The notes beneath the pieces are model-generated. The model was given only the letters and a program-made list of their open reading frames with translations, made no database searches and was not told where the DNA came from. From Candidatus Sigynarchaeota archaeon (lineage in GTDB: Archaea; Asgardarchaeota; Lokiarchaeia; Sigynarchaeales; Sigynarchaeaceae): DNA of 39,682 nucleotides. Below are positions 8,168 to 16,582 of this stretch, one piece after another. How positions within the stretch are numbered: position 1 is the first letter of the stretch; the number at the start of each line of letters is the position of its first letter. The translations under genes and the position numbers were made by a program. The stretch is from positions 1-39,682 of the forward strand of contig JAUQYW010000550.1 of NCBI GenBank assembly GCA_030587525.1, in the 5' to 3' direction.

Positions 8168-11100
8168 TCAAGGTGAATCATCCGGGTTGAAATTAAGGGG
8201 ATTCTTGCAGGCCCAGCAGGCCTCCTGTCGTTGGGACAAGGCAATCGCGCAGCGGATGCAGTACTTCGTTTCGCAATAGGGGCATATGAAATTCGTGCCC
8301 TTGAGGGGCGTGTTGCACACGATGCAGCTTTCCTTCTTCTTGATGACGTCGATCTCTGCTTCAGTTTTTGCATCGACTGCGTGCTGCACAACCTCTTCGC
8401 CCGTGGACCCCGCCTTCTTTTTCTTGGCAGCTGCCGACGTTTCCGCGATGGCCGATCCTGCCAATTTTCCCGCGTGCTCGTCTTGCGTGGTGGGTTCCAG
8501 CACGCGGGACAATATCGCGCGTTTTTCCGAAATCTGTCCATACAAGGCTTGTGAGCCTTCCGTTAGCTGTTCTTCGAGCTCGTCTTTCTTGTAACTGGAC
8601 GTATCTTTCTTATACAGATACTTCTGCTTTTTCTTTTTCAGCACGGTTCTGCCTGTCACGCCTATCAAGATCGCACTCGCAACGGCGATGGGCAATATCA
8701 CGATGGTGAGCGGGGAACTGAAGGCCAACCGTGGATCAGTATGCCACTCCAGCTCGATGTTGTCTGGAAAGCTATCGCCATCCGTGTCCGAGTTGTTTGC
8801 ACTCGTCCCGAGGATAGATTCTTCCAGGTTTGTCAAGCCGTCATCGTCTGCATGATCTGCCGAGTCGTTTAGATTTGGATTCAAACCGTTGTGAATTTCA
8901 TAAGAATCGAGCATTTCATCGTTATCGGTATCGTTGGTGTCCGGGTTCGTGTTGAAAACATAAATTTCATCCCAATTCGTTAGGCCATCTACATCATCAT
9001 CGCCATAGGCAAAAGCACGGATGAATCCGGTGTACCTCTTCGTGACAGCGTCATCGTTTGCATCGATGACAGTCAGCACGATGGTAAAATTACCCGCTAC
9101 CTGGAACACGTGGATCGGGTCCCGGCTCGTGGAATTGGAAGTTCCATCCCCGAACGACCATTGGTACCGTAAAGGCGCATCTGTTCCGATACCGGTAAAC
9201 GTGAACTGCACGTCACGACCTGTCGCGACGAATCGCCTCGATCCGGTGAAAGTCGCAGTGAAATTGGCAACAGGAATGTTATTGTGCACGTTGATAAAAT
9301 TGTTTTTGTGGATCGTCGCTGTATCTCCATCCGCATCAATCACGGTCAAGATCACGTTGAAGATGCCGGAATTCATGTAAACGTGCACCGGATTTTGAAC
9401 CGTGGCATTGGGCGAGCCATCACCGAACGACCATTGATACGATGCTGGCTGATTCCCGTTCGAGCCTGAAAAGGTGAATTGAATGGAGCGAAGTGCCAAA
9501 ATATTCGTCATGTTTGCTGTAAAATTGGCAGTTGGCGTGACATCCGGTTCCCAGGGCTGTCGCAGCGGGAACGGATCGACATCCGTGGTCGAGCCATTCA
9601 AGACGTACGGGGTGAGCCAGACCCGCCCTGACGGGGTTGCGCTGGGATATTTCGCCGTGTAATCGCCCCAGTAATTGCCTTCCGATTCGTTGTACCAGAA
9701 ATTATGAGTTTCGGCATAAAACGAGTCATAATACGCTTCCGATAACGTGTTGTTGGCGATCGTGTTGTGATAGATCGAGTTGTTTGAGGAATATCCGAGC
9801 AGCACGCCATATCCATTATTAATGATGCGATTCTGGTACAGCGTGTTATTGTGGCCCTGGTTGAATGCAACTCCTGCATATTCATTGTCCGAGACGTTGC
9901 TATTCCTGATCGTGCTGAGCTGGGACATGTCGAGGTCAATACCGACATAGTTATGATGGACCTTGCAATTATCCATGGTCATATTTGATTGGGATAGGAG
10001 GATCCCCATGTCCATGTTATTGGAAAGCGTGGTGCCGGTCATGTTGATGCAATGGCTTTGAATCAAGTACCCGCCTTCGTAATTGCCGTCGATCGTGGAA
10101 TTCAACACGGCATCATTGTAAGAATATATCATGTACAATCCCCATGAACATAGTGAAATATTGCATTGTATCAAGGAGTTATTATCGGATGAGATCATCC
10201 ACGTGCCGGCTTCGGCACTCTCGTGCAGGTCGATATTAGTAAAGACGTTATCGCGTGAATTCATTGTACAGAGCCCGAGCGAAGCGTGACTCAAGTTTTG
10301 GTTCGAGACAGAGGAACCATTCGTGTTGATCAAGATGACCTGCCCCGAGTTCGCAAAATCTGCCGCGACAAGGTTCGTCTGGTTCACGATGTAACGCAAA
10401 ACCCGGCCATTCACGCGGTTCGATCCATCGATGTCGTGCGACGCGCATTGACGATTATTACCCTGGAGCCGGAGCCCGCAGTTCGTGAAATTGTTGTTGC
10501 GAAGATGGCCACGTTCCGAAGATACCAGGGTAATGCCTTGGAAGCAATCTCGGAAAACGCTGTTGTTGACCGTGCAATTGGTCGAATATTGGATGTAGAG
10601 GGCGCTGCTCGTGAACGATGACAGCGTGGCATTGCGAACCGCGTTGTCGTGGCAATACATCATCACGATGCCGTTCGATGCGGTGCTGCAGTTGATATCA
10701 TCGATTGACGAGGAATTGCAATTCAGCAAAATGATCTCGCCCGCGTTCGTGAAATTCGAAGAGATCAGTCCTGTTTTATCGTAATAATAATAGATTGGCT
10801 TGTTATTGACGAGATTTGTCGTGTCGATAATGTACGATGTGAGTTGCGACATGCTGCCTTCGACCATGATGCTGTTATTGGTCAAGTCATTCGATATCAT
10901 TGTGGTCCTGAAAGATTCCCGGATGTGAATACCCATAACAGCGCTGTTGATGACATCATTCGAATCCAGGGTGGCGTTCCAGGTACCGGAAAAAATGTCG
11001 ATTCCGAAGTAGGTTGAGTTCATAAAGGTGTTTTCCACGGCCTTTGTCTCGTTGCACGTGTTGAGTTGCATTCCATACATATTATGTAGTATGTAATTTT

Positions 11101-12532
11101 TTTCCACCGTGACATTGTTGGAATATTCCACGATGATGCCGTTGATTCCGTTGTCTTCGACCATGTTCGACGAGACATTTTCGTTATACGACCCCGTGGA
11201 TATATACAAGCCATTAAGCGAATTGTTGGATATCGTGTTGTTGAATATCGTGGAGTTTGGCGTGTTGTAGATATCAATACCATAGCACGTGTTCAATGTC
11301 ACGTTGTTACCGTCGATGATGAGGTCATGTGAAAGGCCGGAGGTCGCTATGCCATTCGTGTTATACTTTGCGGTGCAATTCGTGATGCGTAAATTTATAC
11401 ACCTGCGGATCCGGAAACCACAAGAATTCCACGGGTCCTCGTAGGCAGCGAGCACCGTGCAATTCCGTATGATCAAGTACCGATCCACGTTATCAATGAA
11501 GATGCAATACGGGCCGCCACGGGCGGATATTCTGTAATTAGCTATTACATGAGCAGTAGCCCAAGACAATCCATCCGTGCCATTTAGGTTGCAAAATGCA
11601 TCAAGCTCGGCATTGCTCGTGATCGTGATGGGATTGTGCGTACCACTCACGTCAAACACGGGATAGTTATCTCTAGCGTGCGTGTTGCCATATATCTCAT
11701 AAGGCGTGTCCCACAAGATCCCGTCGTTATGCGCACTGGGATATCTTGTCGTGTAATTACCGTAATTGTTGCCAATGATGCCGTTGGTCCATGAATTGCG
11801 TGCTCCGTCATCCCGAGCTTCGAAATTCGTGTTGGACGCGAACACGTTCAAGAAAATGGCATTATCATCCGAATAATGACTGAGATAAATGCCCTGAATG
11901 CCATTTAACGAGGCGTTGTTGTTGGTGACCTTGTTATCGCAAGACATGTCGAGATAAATGCCCGTTTCCCCGTTATTCAAGACAATGTTATAATCGAGCG
12001 TGATATTATTCGAGCTCGACAACAAGATGCCCTCGATATCGTTGGTATGCGATTCGCAGTGATCCACAGTTATAAAATCTGAGTTACCATAGATCCTGAT
12101 CCCCACCAAGTTATCATACATCGTGCAATTAGTCACGACGATGTTTTGACAGAAAAAAAGCTCGACGCCGGCGTCGCCGCCCGGGGGTGATGACCCGGAA
12201 TTGAGCATTGTGCAGTTAATGAACGTGACATATCGAGTAACGCCTATCAGTTCAATGCAAGAGCCTGTACCGCTGCCGTTAATGACGAAGTCTCGGATGA
12301 TGTACGGGCTAGTCTGATTTCCACCTCCCGTCTTGTCGGCAAAAGCGTCCATTTGCCCGTTACCACTGATCTTGATGGGGGTATGGTTCGTTGATGGTAA
12401 GATCGGGATCGGTTTCAAGAAATTATCCCTTAGCGGTTCCCAGGTCTGAAACGTGGCGGCGAGAAAAATACAAGAGCCCAGAGCAAAGATAGTTAAAAAT
12501 CGGCCAAAGAAATTCTTCTGTACATGCTTCAC
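8168..12532 (-). CDS. Giant surface protein: beta-helix (NosD/PbH1), two PKD domains, Ca-binding repeats, TM, cytoplasmic RING-like zinc domain
   Basis: 1454 residues. A signal-peptide-like hydrophobic stretch at 10-27 is followed by an Asn/Ser/Thr-rich right-handed parallel beta-helix to about residue 960, with repeats of the type NGIxLxxSxNxTVxxN as in NosD/PbH1. Two PKD domains lie at about 998-1083 and 1087-1172, each with WSFGDG. A thrombospondin-3-like acidic region follows (about 1176-1266, DDDVDGLTNWDE, DTDGDSFPDN). One membrane segment lies at about 1272-1292, followed by a Lys-rich stop-transfer and a tail of about 160 residues. The tail ends in eight cysteines spaced C-x2-C-x10-C-x2-C-x4-C-x2-C-x10-C-x2-C, close to RING topology. 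Many NxS/T sequons fit an N-glycosylated ectodomain. The architecture suggests adhesion or glycan binding outside and a partner-binding module inside. AAGGTG precedes the ATG. Confidence 0.85.
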   Translation of the reverse strand: MKHVQKNFFGRFLTIFALGSCIFLAATFQTWEPLRDNFLKPIPILPSTNHTPIKISGNGQMDAFADKTGGGNQTSPYIIRDFVINGSGTGSCIELIGVTRYVTFINCTMLNSGSSPPGGDAGVELFFCQNIVVTNCTMYDNLVGIRIYGNSDFITVDHCESHTNDIEGILLSSSNNITLDYNIVLNNGETGIYLDMSCDNKVTNNNASLNGIQGIYLSHYSDDNAIFLNVFASNTNFEARDDGARNSWTNGIIGNNYGNYTTRYPSAHNDGILWDTPYEIYGNTHARDNYPVFDVSGTHNPITITSNAELDAFCNLNGTDGLSWATAHVIANYRISARGGPYCIFIDNVDRYLIIRNCTVLAAYEDPWNSCGFRIRRCINLRITNCTAKYNTNGIATSGLSHDLIIDGNNVTLNTCYGIDIYNTPNSTIFNNTISNNSLNGLYISTGSYNENVSSNMVEDNGINGIIVEYSNNVTVEKNYILHNMYGMQLNTCNETKAVENTFMNSTYFGIDIFSGTWNATLDSNDVINSAVMGIHIRESFRTTMISNDLTNNSIMVEGSMSQLTSYIIDTTNLVNNKPIYYYYDKTGLISSNFTNAGEIILLNCNSSSIDDINCSTASNGIVMMYCHDNAVRNATLSSFTSSALYIQYSTNCTVNNSVFRDCFQGITLVSSERGHLRNNNFTNCGLRLQGNNRQCASHDIDGSNRVNGRVLRYIVNQTNLVAADFANSGQVILINTNGSSVSNQNLSHASLGLCTMNSRDNVFTNIDLHESAEAGTWMISSDNNSLIQCNISLCSWGLYMIYSYNDAVLNSTIDGNYEGGYLIQSHCINMTGTTLSNNMDMGILLSQSNMTMDNCKVHHNYVGIDLDMSQLSTIRNSNVSDNEYAGVAFNQGHNNTLYQNRIINNGYGVLLGYSSNNSIYHNTIANNTLSEAYYDSFYAETHNFWYNESEGNYWGDYTAKYPSATPSGRVWLTPYVLNGSTTDVDPFPLRQPWEPDVTPTANFTANMTNILALRSIQFTFSGSNGNQPASYQWSFGDGSPNATVQNPVHVYMNSGIFNVILTVIDADGDTATIHKNNFINVHNNIPVANFTATFTGSRRFVATGRDVQFTFTGIGTDAPLRYQWSFGDGTSNSTSRDPIHVFQVAGNFTIVLTVIDANDDAVTKRYTGFIRAFAYGDDDVDGLTNWDEIYVFNTNPDTNDTDNDEMLDSYEIHNGLNPNLNDSADHADDDGLTNLEESILGTSANNSDTDGDSFPDNIELEWHTDPRLAFSSPLTIVILPIAVASAILIGVTGRTVLKKKKQKYLYKKDTSSYKKDELEEQLTEGSQALYGQISEKRAILSRVLEPTTQDEHAGKLAGSAIAETSAAAKKKKAGSTGEEVVQHAVDAKTEAEIDVIKKKESCIVCNTPLKGTNFICPYCETKYCIRCAIALSQRQEACWACKNPLNFNPDDSP

Positions 12533-12580
12533 ATCAACGCACCTTAGCGCAAAAATCCAGCATTCAAATGCATCGCACCG

Positions 12581-12590
12581 GATATAGATT
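12581..12590 (-). promoter_or_regulatory. TATA-like box for the giant surface protein gene
   Basis: On the minus strand this reads AATCTATATC, about 50-58 bases ahead of the surface-protein ATG, which allows a leader that includes the AAGGTG ribosome site. A second candidate, ATTTATATAT, lies at 12608-12617 and would give a leader of about 50 bases. Confidence 0.35.
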
Positions 12591-12631
12591 CAACTATCAA
12601 CTACACCATATATAAATTCATTTCAACTGAT

Positions 12632-14296
12632 TTAGGTTATCAAGCTGAGCTCCAGCAACTCACCCGGCAAGATCAAGAGCAAATCCGACAAGGAAAGGCG
12701 CACATGTGCCGCGATTTGCGAAAACACGTCTTCGATGTGGAATGTAGTACCGATGATTTTCTTCTGCTGCATATCCGTGATGGCATCGAGCACCCTGAGC
12801 TGGTTTCTCGTCAACATGCTCCGTTCAACCTCTGAAAAGGATTTGAGCAGCCAATTCTTGTTGATGTGCGTGACGGGAAGCGGGGTGAAGATATCATCGT
12901 AGAGTTTTTTGCCTCCCTCGTTGAAGATGTTGGTTTCTCCCTTGTAAGCATCCAATGTCGTTTGAAACACTCGTTCAAACGCGTCGAGATATTGTTCTGT
13001 TTTCTTCAGCAAGTCATCCGTGAGTTCGCGGATCGAATGGATAATGCATTTCGCCCGCTTGCCGTGCGCGATGGTTAAATTCAAGCTCCCGTACTTTATC
13101 TTTTCCACGGCCTTTTTTTCATCCAGCTCCGAGATATACACTTGACTTCTCATTATATCCAGGACTTGAAACATCCCGGATAGCATGTCGATATTCGTCA
13201 TGCTGCCGATGCCCATTTTCTTGTTTGGGAAGTGGTAAAAAACCGGTTGACTACCAAAAATGATGATGAGTTCTGTGATCGAAGCCATCTCCTCCACGAT
13301 GGATTGAGTGTGATGGAGGTCGATGTCGCTTTCATCTTTTTGCAAGATCTTCAAGAGGCTCTTCGCCGGTTGGATATCCAAGCCATGATCTGCAACAAGC
13401 GTCGCGAGGCATCTCGGTGCAAGAAATTTCTTCGATTCGTCGAAATAATCGGGAAATTTTTGCTTCATTGCTTCTATAAAATCCGGGGCAGCCTTGGTAT
13501 CATCAAACCACGATTCCCATGCATCCAAAATATCCTTCACGAACGCTGGATCGAGACCATGCCGGATCAAGAGATCCCGGTTATAGCCCTTGAATCGAGT
13601 GCTGGAAAATAGCCCGCCGTGCATGCATAGGTGCTCATCCTCGATCAAGTGCTTCAATCCTTTCTGCTTGTCGAGAAATTTCCATTCTTGCATCTCCTTA
13701 ATAAGTCTGCGAACTTCAGGTTTCACGAGATTGCGAGGGAACGATGTCTTGGCATCGATCTTGGTTTTATCGATGATCGGTAGCATTTCTTGGAAAATAT
13801 TGGAAATGGCGTCTATGCCGTTGAACGAGCTGTGCAAGTTCCATTCTAGGAAATGAGCATCGGCGGGTTTGAACGTCTTGCATATGAATGATTTCAACGC
13901 GACCATGCCGAAATACGAGATCTGGCGGGGTTTTTCCTGGTCCGTTGTTAATCCGATGATGATGATTGGTGGACAATTAAGTTTCTTCTCCAGAATCGCC
14001 TGGTAAAAAGGGACAAAATCGCCGAAATGCTCTTGATTCTGCATATTGATGACGAGCACGATGCAATCGGTTTCTGTATACTCCTTTGGCGTCACGATCA
14101 ATTCCAAGCTCGCTGGGAAGGCCGCGAAAACTCTTATGAGCCCGGACGAGATTTTGTAGGGATAATAGAAGATTCCCGATGTCCGGGAAAATTCGATCTT
14201 TTTGTCGAAAAACTCTCTGAAAAATTTTAGCAGTGCTTCGTTTTTCTCTCCCAAAAACATGAAATTATAAAGTTTTTGTTCTGTGGTGCTTTCCAT
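12632..14296 (-). CDS. PseudoGTPase-longin-like fusion protein (no close family recognised)
   Basis: 554 residues, no membrane segment. Residues 8-175 follow the strand/helix order of a Ras/Arf-type G domain: YNFMFLGEKNEALLKFF in the P-loop position, DCIVLVINMQNQEHF, PPIIIIGLTTDQ at G4, and EWNLHSSFNGIDAISNIF at G5. The nucleotide-binding residues are missing: there is no GKS/T, G4 NKxD reads LTTD, and SAK is lost. Residues 341-445 look like a longin or roadblock fold: TELIIIFGSQPVFYHF, a helix around MLSGMFQVLDIM, then KYGSLNLTIAHGKRAKCIIH and a long helix. Residues 180-335 and the tail are predicted helical. Similar folds meet in MglA-MglB, Rag-Ragulator and Mon1-Ccz1; fusion in one chain is inferred here. 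The ATG at 14296 is chosen because a TATA-like box lies 25-34 bases ahead; a TTG at 14341 is possible. Confidence 0.6.
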   Translation of the reverse strand: MESTTEQKLYNFMFLGEKNEALLKFFREFFDKKIEFSRTSGIFYYPYKISSGLIRVFAAFPASLELIVTPKEYTETDCIVLVINMQNQEHFGDFVPFYQAILEKKLNCPPIIIIGLTTDQEKPRQISYFGMVALKSFICKTFKPADAHFLEWNLHSSFNGIDAISNIFQEMLPIIDKTKIDAKTSFPRNLVKPEVRRLIKEMQEWKFLDKQKGLKHLIEDEHLCMHGGLFSSTRFKGYNRDLLIRHGLDPAFVKDILDAWESWFDDTKAAPDFIEAMKQKFPDYFDESKKFLAPRCLATLVADHGLDIQPAKSLLKILQKDESDIDLHHTQSIVEEMASITELIIIFGSQPVFYHFPNKKMGIGSMTNIDMLSGMFQVLDIMRSQVYISELDEKKAVEKIKYGSLNLTIAHGKRAKCIIHSIRELTDDLLKKTEQYLDAFERVFQTTLDAYKGETNIFNEGGKKLYDDIFTPLPVTHINKNWLLKSFSEVERSMLTRNQLRVLDAITDMQQKKIIGTTFHIEDVFSQIAAHVRLSLSDLLLILPGELLELSLIT

Positions 14297-14320
14297 TTTG
14301 AATTTCTGACCGTGGCTGTC

Positions 14321-14330
14321 AAATAAATTT
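14321..14330 (-). promoter_or_regulatory. TATA-like box for the pseudoGTPase-longin gene
   Basis: On the minus strand this reads AAATTTATTT, 25-34 bases ahead of the ATG at 14296. Archaeal initiation about 25 bases downstream would start at or next to that ATG, implying a leaderless message and explaining the lack of a Shine-Dalgarno sequence. Confidence 0.4.
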
Positions 14331-14431
14331 GCCGCGGACAAACTTAAAATGCTTTCGCAAGTTTTTTTTCCTCTATAAGCTGCTCGATTTATCCGGCGTC
14401 CTTGGGGAACTTGGATAGCGAGTTGATGTGA

Positions 14432-15292
14432 ATGGAGATCAAGGCATCATTGCGCGGTATTGCACCGCAAACGCTGTACTTGTTGCTTTTTCTCGTCGTT
14501 TTAGGAAGCGGATACGCCTTTTCGGAATTCATATCGACGCCGGTGGTTGACATTCCTTTCGTGATAACGGAAACGGGGCAGGCTGTTACATTTTCCATGT
14601 CATTGGGCAAGATATTGGAAATCATCGCGTGGTCTTTCGGTTTGATACTCGCCGGGTACCTCCTCATCGAACGAAACCTCGCAATCTGGGAAGGGCAAGG
14701 CATGGTTTCTGTGCGCAAGAAAGACTTAATTTTTCACTTATTCATCATTGCCGGGATCATGATTGCCACGGGCAACATTTTGCACGTGTATTTCAACACG
14801 CTCAACGGGATGGTTGAAGATTTCGCCGAAACAAGCTTTGAAGGCTGGACGATCTTCGTGCTCGTGTACGATATCGACGAGCAAGTGTCTCACGGGTTGA
14901 TCCACGTCGGGATTTTGCTCCTCATCGCGATGCTCCTCGCTGCCGAGCCGGTCAACATCCAGGGAGACTTAACGAGTAAGATAGCAAAAAATACCATGTT
15001 CACCATGTTGCTCGGGTTCGTTATGGGCGCCGTCCAAGCATTCGCAGCATTGGAGGGGCAAGCCGGGATTCTCGTCCTGCTCGGTTCATGGACGATTATG
15101 TTGATGGTGCTCGTCGTTCATTTCAGGGCAGGGCAGCGCGGGTTTGACACGCTGCGGTTGTTCGAGAGGCCAAATCTCGGTTTTTTCGCGTGTTTCATCA
15201 TCGCTGCCACGATCACCATCATCGTGTGGGGACTCATCTTTGGTTTCGTGCCAGCATATCCGTTTTTCAAGCAACCGGGGGACGTGTTCTAA
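14432..15292 (+). CDS. Polytopic membrane protein, paralogue A of a tandem pair
   Basis: 286 residues with about seven hydrophobic segments. I do not recognise the family. Polar residues inside the membrane region stand out: YDIDEQVSHGLIHVGI (about 147-162), ALEGQAG (about 206-212), and near the end WGLIFGFVPAYPFF. The same three motifs occur in the same order in the next gene, so the two are diverged duplicates. Conserved Asp-Glu and His inside predicted helices could bind metal, haem or protons, or form a catalytic centre; this is inference. The stop is 1 base before the ATG of paralogue B, so they are almost certainly co-expressed, perhaps as a heterodimer. The ATG at 14432 has only a weak GATGTGA upstream. 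Confidence 0.75.
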   Translation: MEIKASLRGIAPQTLYLLLFLVVLGSGYAFSEFISTPVVDIPFVITETGQAVTFSMSLGKILEIIAWSFGLILAGYLLIERNLAIWEGQGMVSVRKKDLIFHLFIIAGIMIATGNILHVYFNTLNGMVEDFAETSFEGWTIFVLVYDIDEQVSHGLIHVGILLLIAMLLAAEPVNIQGDLTSKIAKNTMFTMLLGFVMGAVQAFAALEGQAGILVLLGSWTIMLMVLVVHFRAGQRGFDTLRLFERPNLGFFACFIIAATITIIVWGLIFGFVPAYPFFKQPGDVF

Positions 15293-15293
15293 C

Positions 15294-16241
15294 ATGGCAT
15301 TCTCGAGTATGAAGCAACGGGTCGACAAGATCCGAGCCGATGTCCTCGTGACGACCCGGCCGTTCACGCGTGCCTTCGTCGTCTACATGATTGCCTTGCT
15401 TGCCTCGTACCTCATCGTGCAGCTATTCAGAATAGCGAACGTCCAGTTATCCACGACGATCTGGCTCTCGGATGGCGTGGACTCATTCGGTGTCGCTGCA
15501 TTTCCCTTATTCACGCTCGCGGAAATCTTTTTCTTCGGCCCGTGGATGTCCGTGATAATGACGTTATGCTTCCGGAAATCCATGGTGTTTTGGAAGAAAT
15601 GTGGCTTGATGCCGGCAAAGAAAAGCCAGATCTTGACGTATTTGTTCATCGTGTCGATTTTACTCATGAATACCGGGCTCGTGACAAACCGGGCGTTCAA
15701 CATCGTGAGCGCGATGGTCAAGGACTTTTACGATGCGACAACCCTTGGCTTCGATAATTACGTGTTCGCGTACTTCCTCGACGAGCTGGTCGGCCATCAT
15801 CTCATGAACGCGGGAATGATACTGTTTTTTCTCGTGATGGCCTTGGCAATGCCCCGGGATTCATCCGTTCTCGGCCAACCCGCGTTCTTGATGAATGGGG
15901 GTGAGAAAGTGCTCGTGCTCGTGCCCTCGGTCATCTACGGGGTGATTTTCTCATACGAGAATCTCGAGGGCCAGAGCGCCGTGTTTTCCATCGTGATGCT
16001 CGGGATTCTCGCCGGGGCCATGATCGTCGGAATAATGATGAAGAAAAAGGGATACGCCATTGGAAACCGGCCATTTTTCACATTCATCATCATCCAGCTC
16101 ATCGTGATGGCTGTATTTTTGCTTGTATGGGGCATCACGCTCGGGACAAAGCCATATTACCCGTTTTTCTACGAACCGAGCGAATTGCAAAACACTCGAT
16201 GTTTCCACTTGTTTTTAACCAAGAACCAGTTTCGCGCATAA
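15294..16241 (+). CDS. Polytopic membrane protein, paralogue B of a tandem pair
   Basis: 315 residues with about seven or eight membrane segments. Motifs parallel the upstream gene: AYFLDELVGHHLMNAGM (compare YDIDEQVSHGLIHVGI), NLEGQSA (compare ALEGQAG) and WGITLGTKPYYPFF (compare WGLIFGFVPAYPFF). The charged cytoplasmic-type loop FRKSMVFWKKCGLMPAKKSQ corresponds to the ERNLAIWEGQGMVSVRKKD loop of paralogue A. Function is unknown. The open frame extends upstream inside paralogue A, but the ATG at 15294, one base after the previous stop, is where membrane-protein homology starts. The C-terminal 20 residues are not shared and may be a poorly conserved tail. Confidence 0.75.
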   Translation: MAFSSMKQRVDKIRADVLVTTRPFTRAFVVYMIALLASYLIVQLFRIANVQLSTTIWLSDGVDSFGVAAFPLFTLAEIFFFGPWMSVIMTLCFRKSMVFWKKCGLMPAKKSQILTYLFIVSILLMNTGLVTNRAFNIVSAMVKDFYDATTLGFDNYVFAYFLDELVGHHLMNAGMILFFLVMALAMPRDSSVLGQPAFLMNGGEKVLVLVPSVIYGVIFSYENLEGQSAVFSIVMLGILAGAMIVGIMMKKKGYAIGNRPFFTFIIIQLIVMAVFLLVWGITLGTKPYYPFFYEPSELQNTRCFHLFLTKNQFRA

Positions 16242-16365
16242 ATTGTATGTTCGTGGTGGTGGTGCATGTTTTTTTGATGCGCGCCTAGATGGCAAGGTTT
16301 TTCCGGTTACATATACCATCCGTTCATAGTTGAATGTTTACCTCATTGTTAATGGTGATCCAAAC

Positions 16366-16551
16366 ATGATTCGATTCGGTGAAAGCTGCTTGTTCTGCAT
16401 GGGTGGCAGGTGCTACAACAAGAATACCCTCCACTACGAACGGCATTGCCCATTCATCGGCAGGCAATTCGAGTGCAAATGCTACAATGGCGTCGTTCCA
16501 CGAACTGTTTATGCAGCAGAACCTGCAAAAAATCTAACGAAAAAAGAATAG
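16366..16551 (+). CDS. Small six-cysteine protein, putative zinc-binding
   Basis: 61 residues with cysteines at 8, 11, 16, 28, 37 and 39 and histidines at 23 and 27 (CLFC, CYNK, HCPF, CKCYN). The density of Cys/His pairs suggests one or two zinc or Fe-S sites, as in many small archaeal zinc-finger proteins. The family is not recognised. The start at 16366 is preferred because GGTGAT lies a few bases ahead; a TTG 12 codons upstream is less likely. It is 124 bases after paralogue B and converges on the EF-hand gene. It is short, so it may be non-coding, but the regular cysteine spacing supports a real gene. Confidence 0.5.
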   Translation: MIRFGESCLFCMGGRCYNKNTLHYERHCPFIGRQFECKCYNGVVPRTVYAAEPAKNLTKKE

Positions 16552-16582
16552 AAAAAACAAGAAAGAAATTGGAAATTTGGAT

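Noticed and set aside
9598..12400. Recurrent AAC/AAT-rich pieces that might be nucleotide repeats
   Set aside because: They come from Asn-rich beta-helix coils in the giant surface protein and vary in length and sequence.
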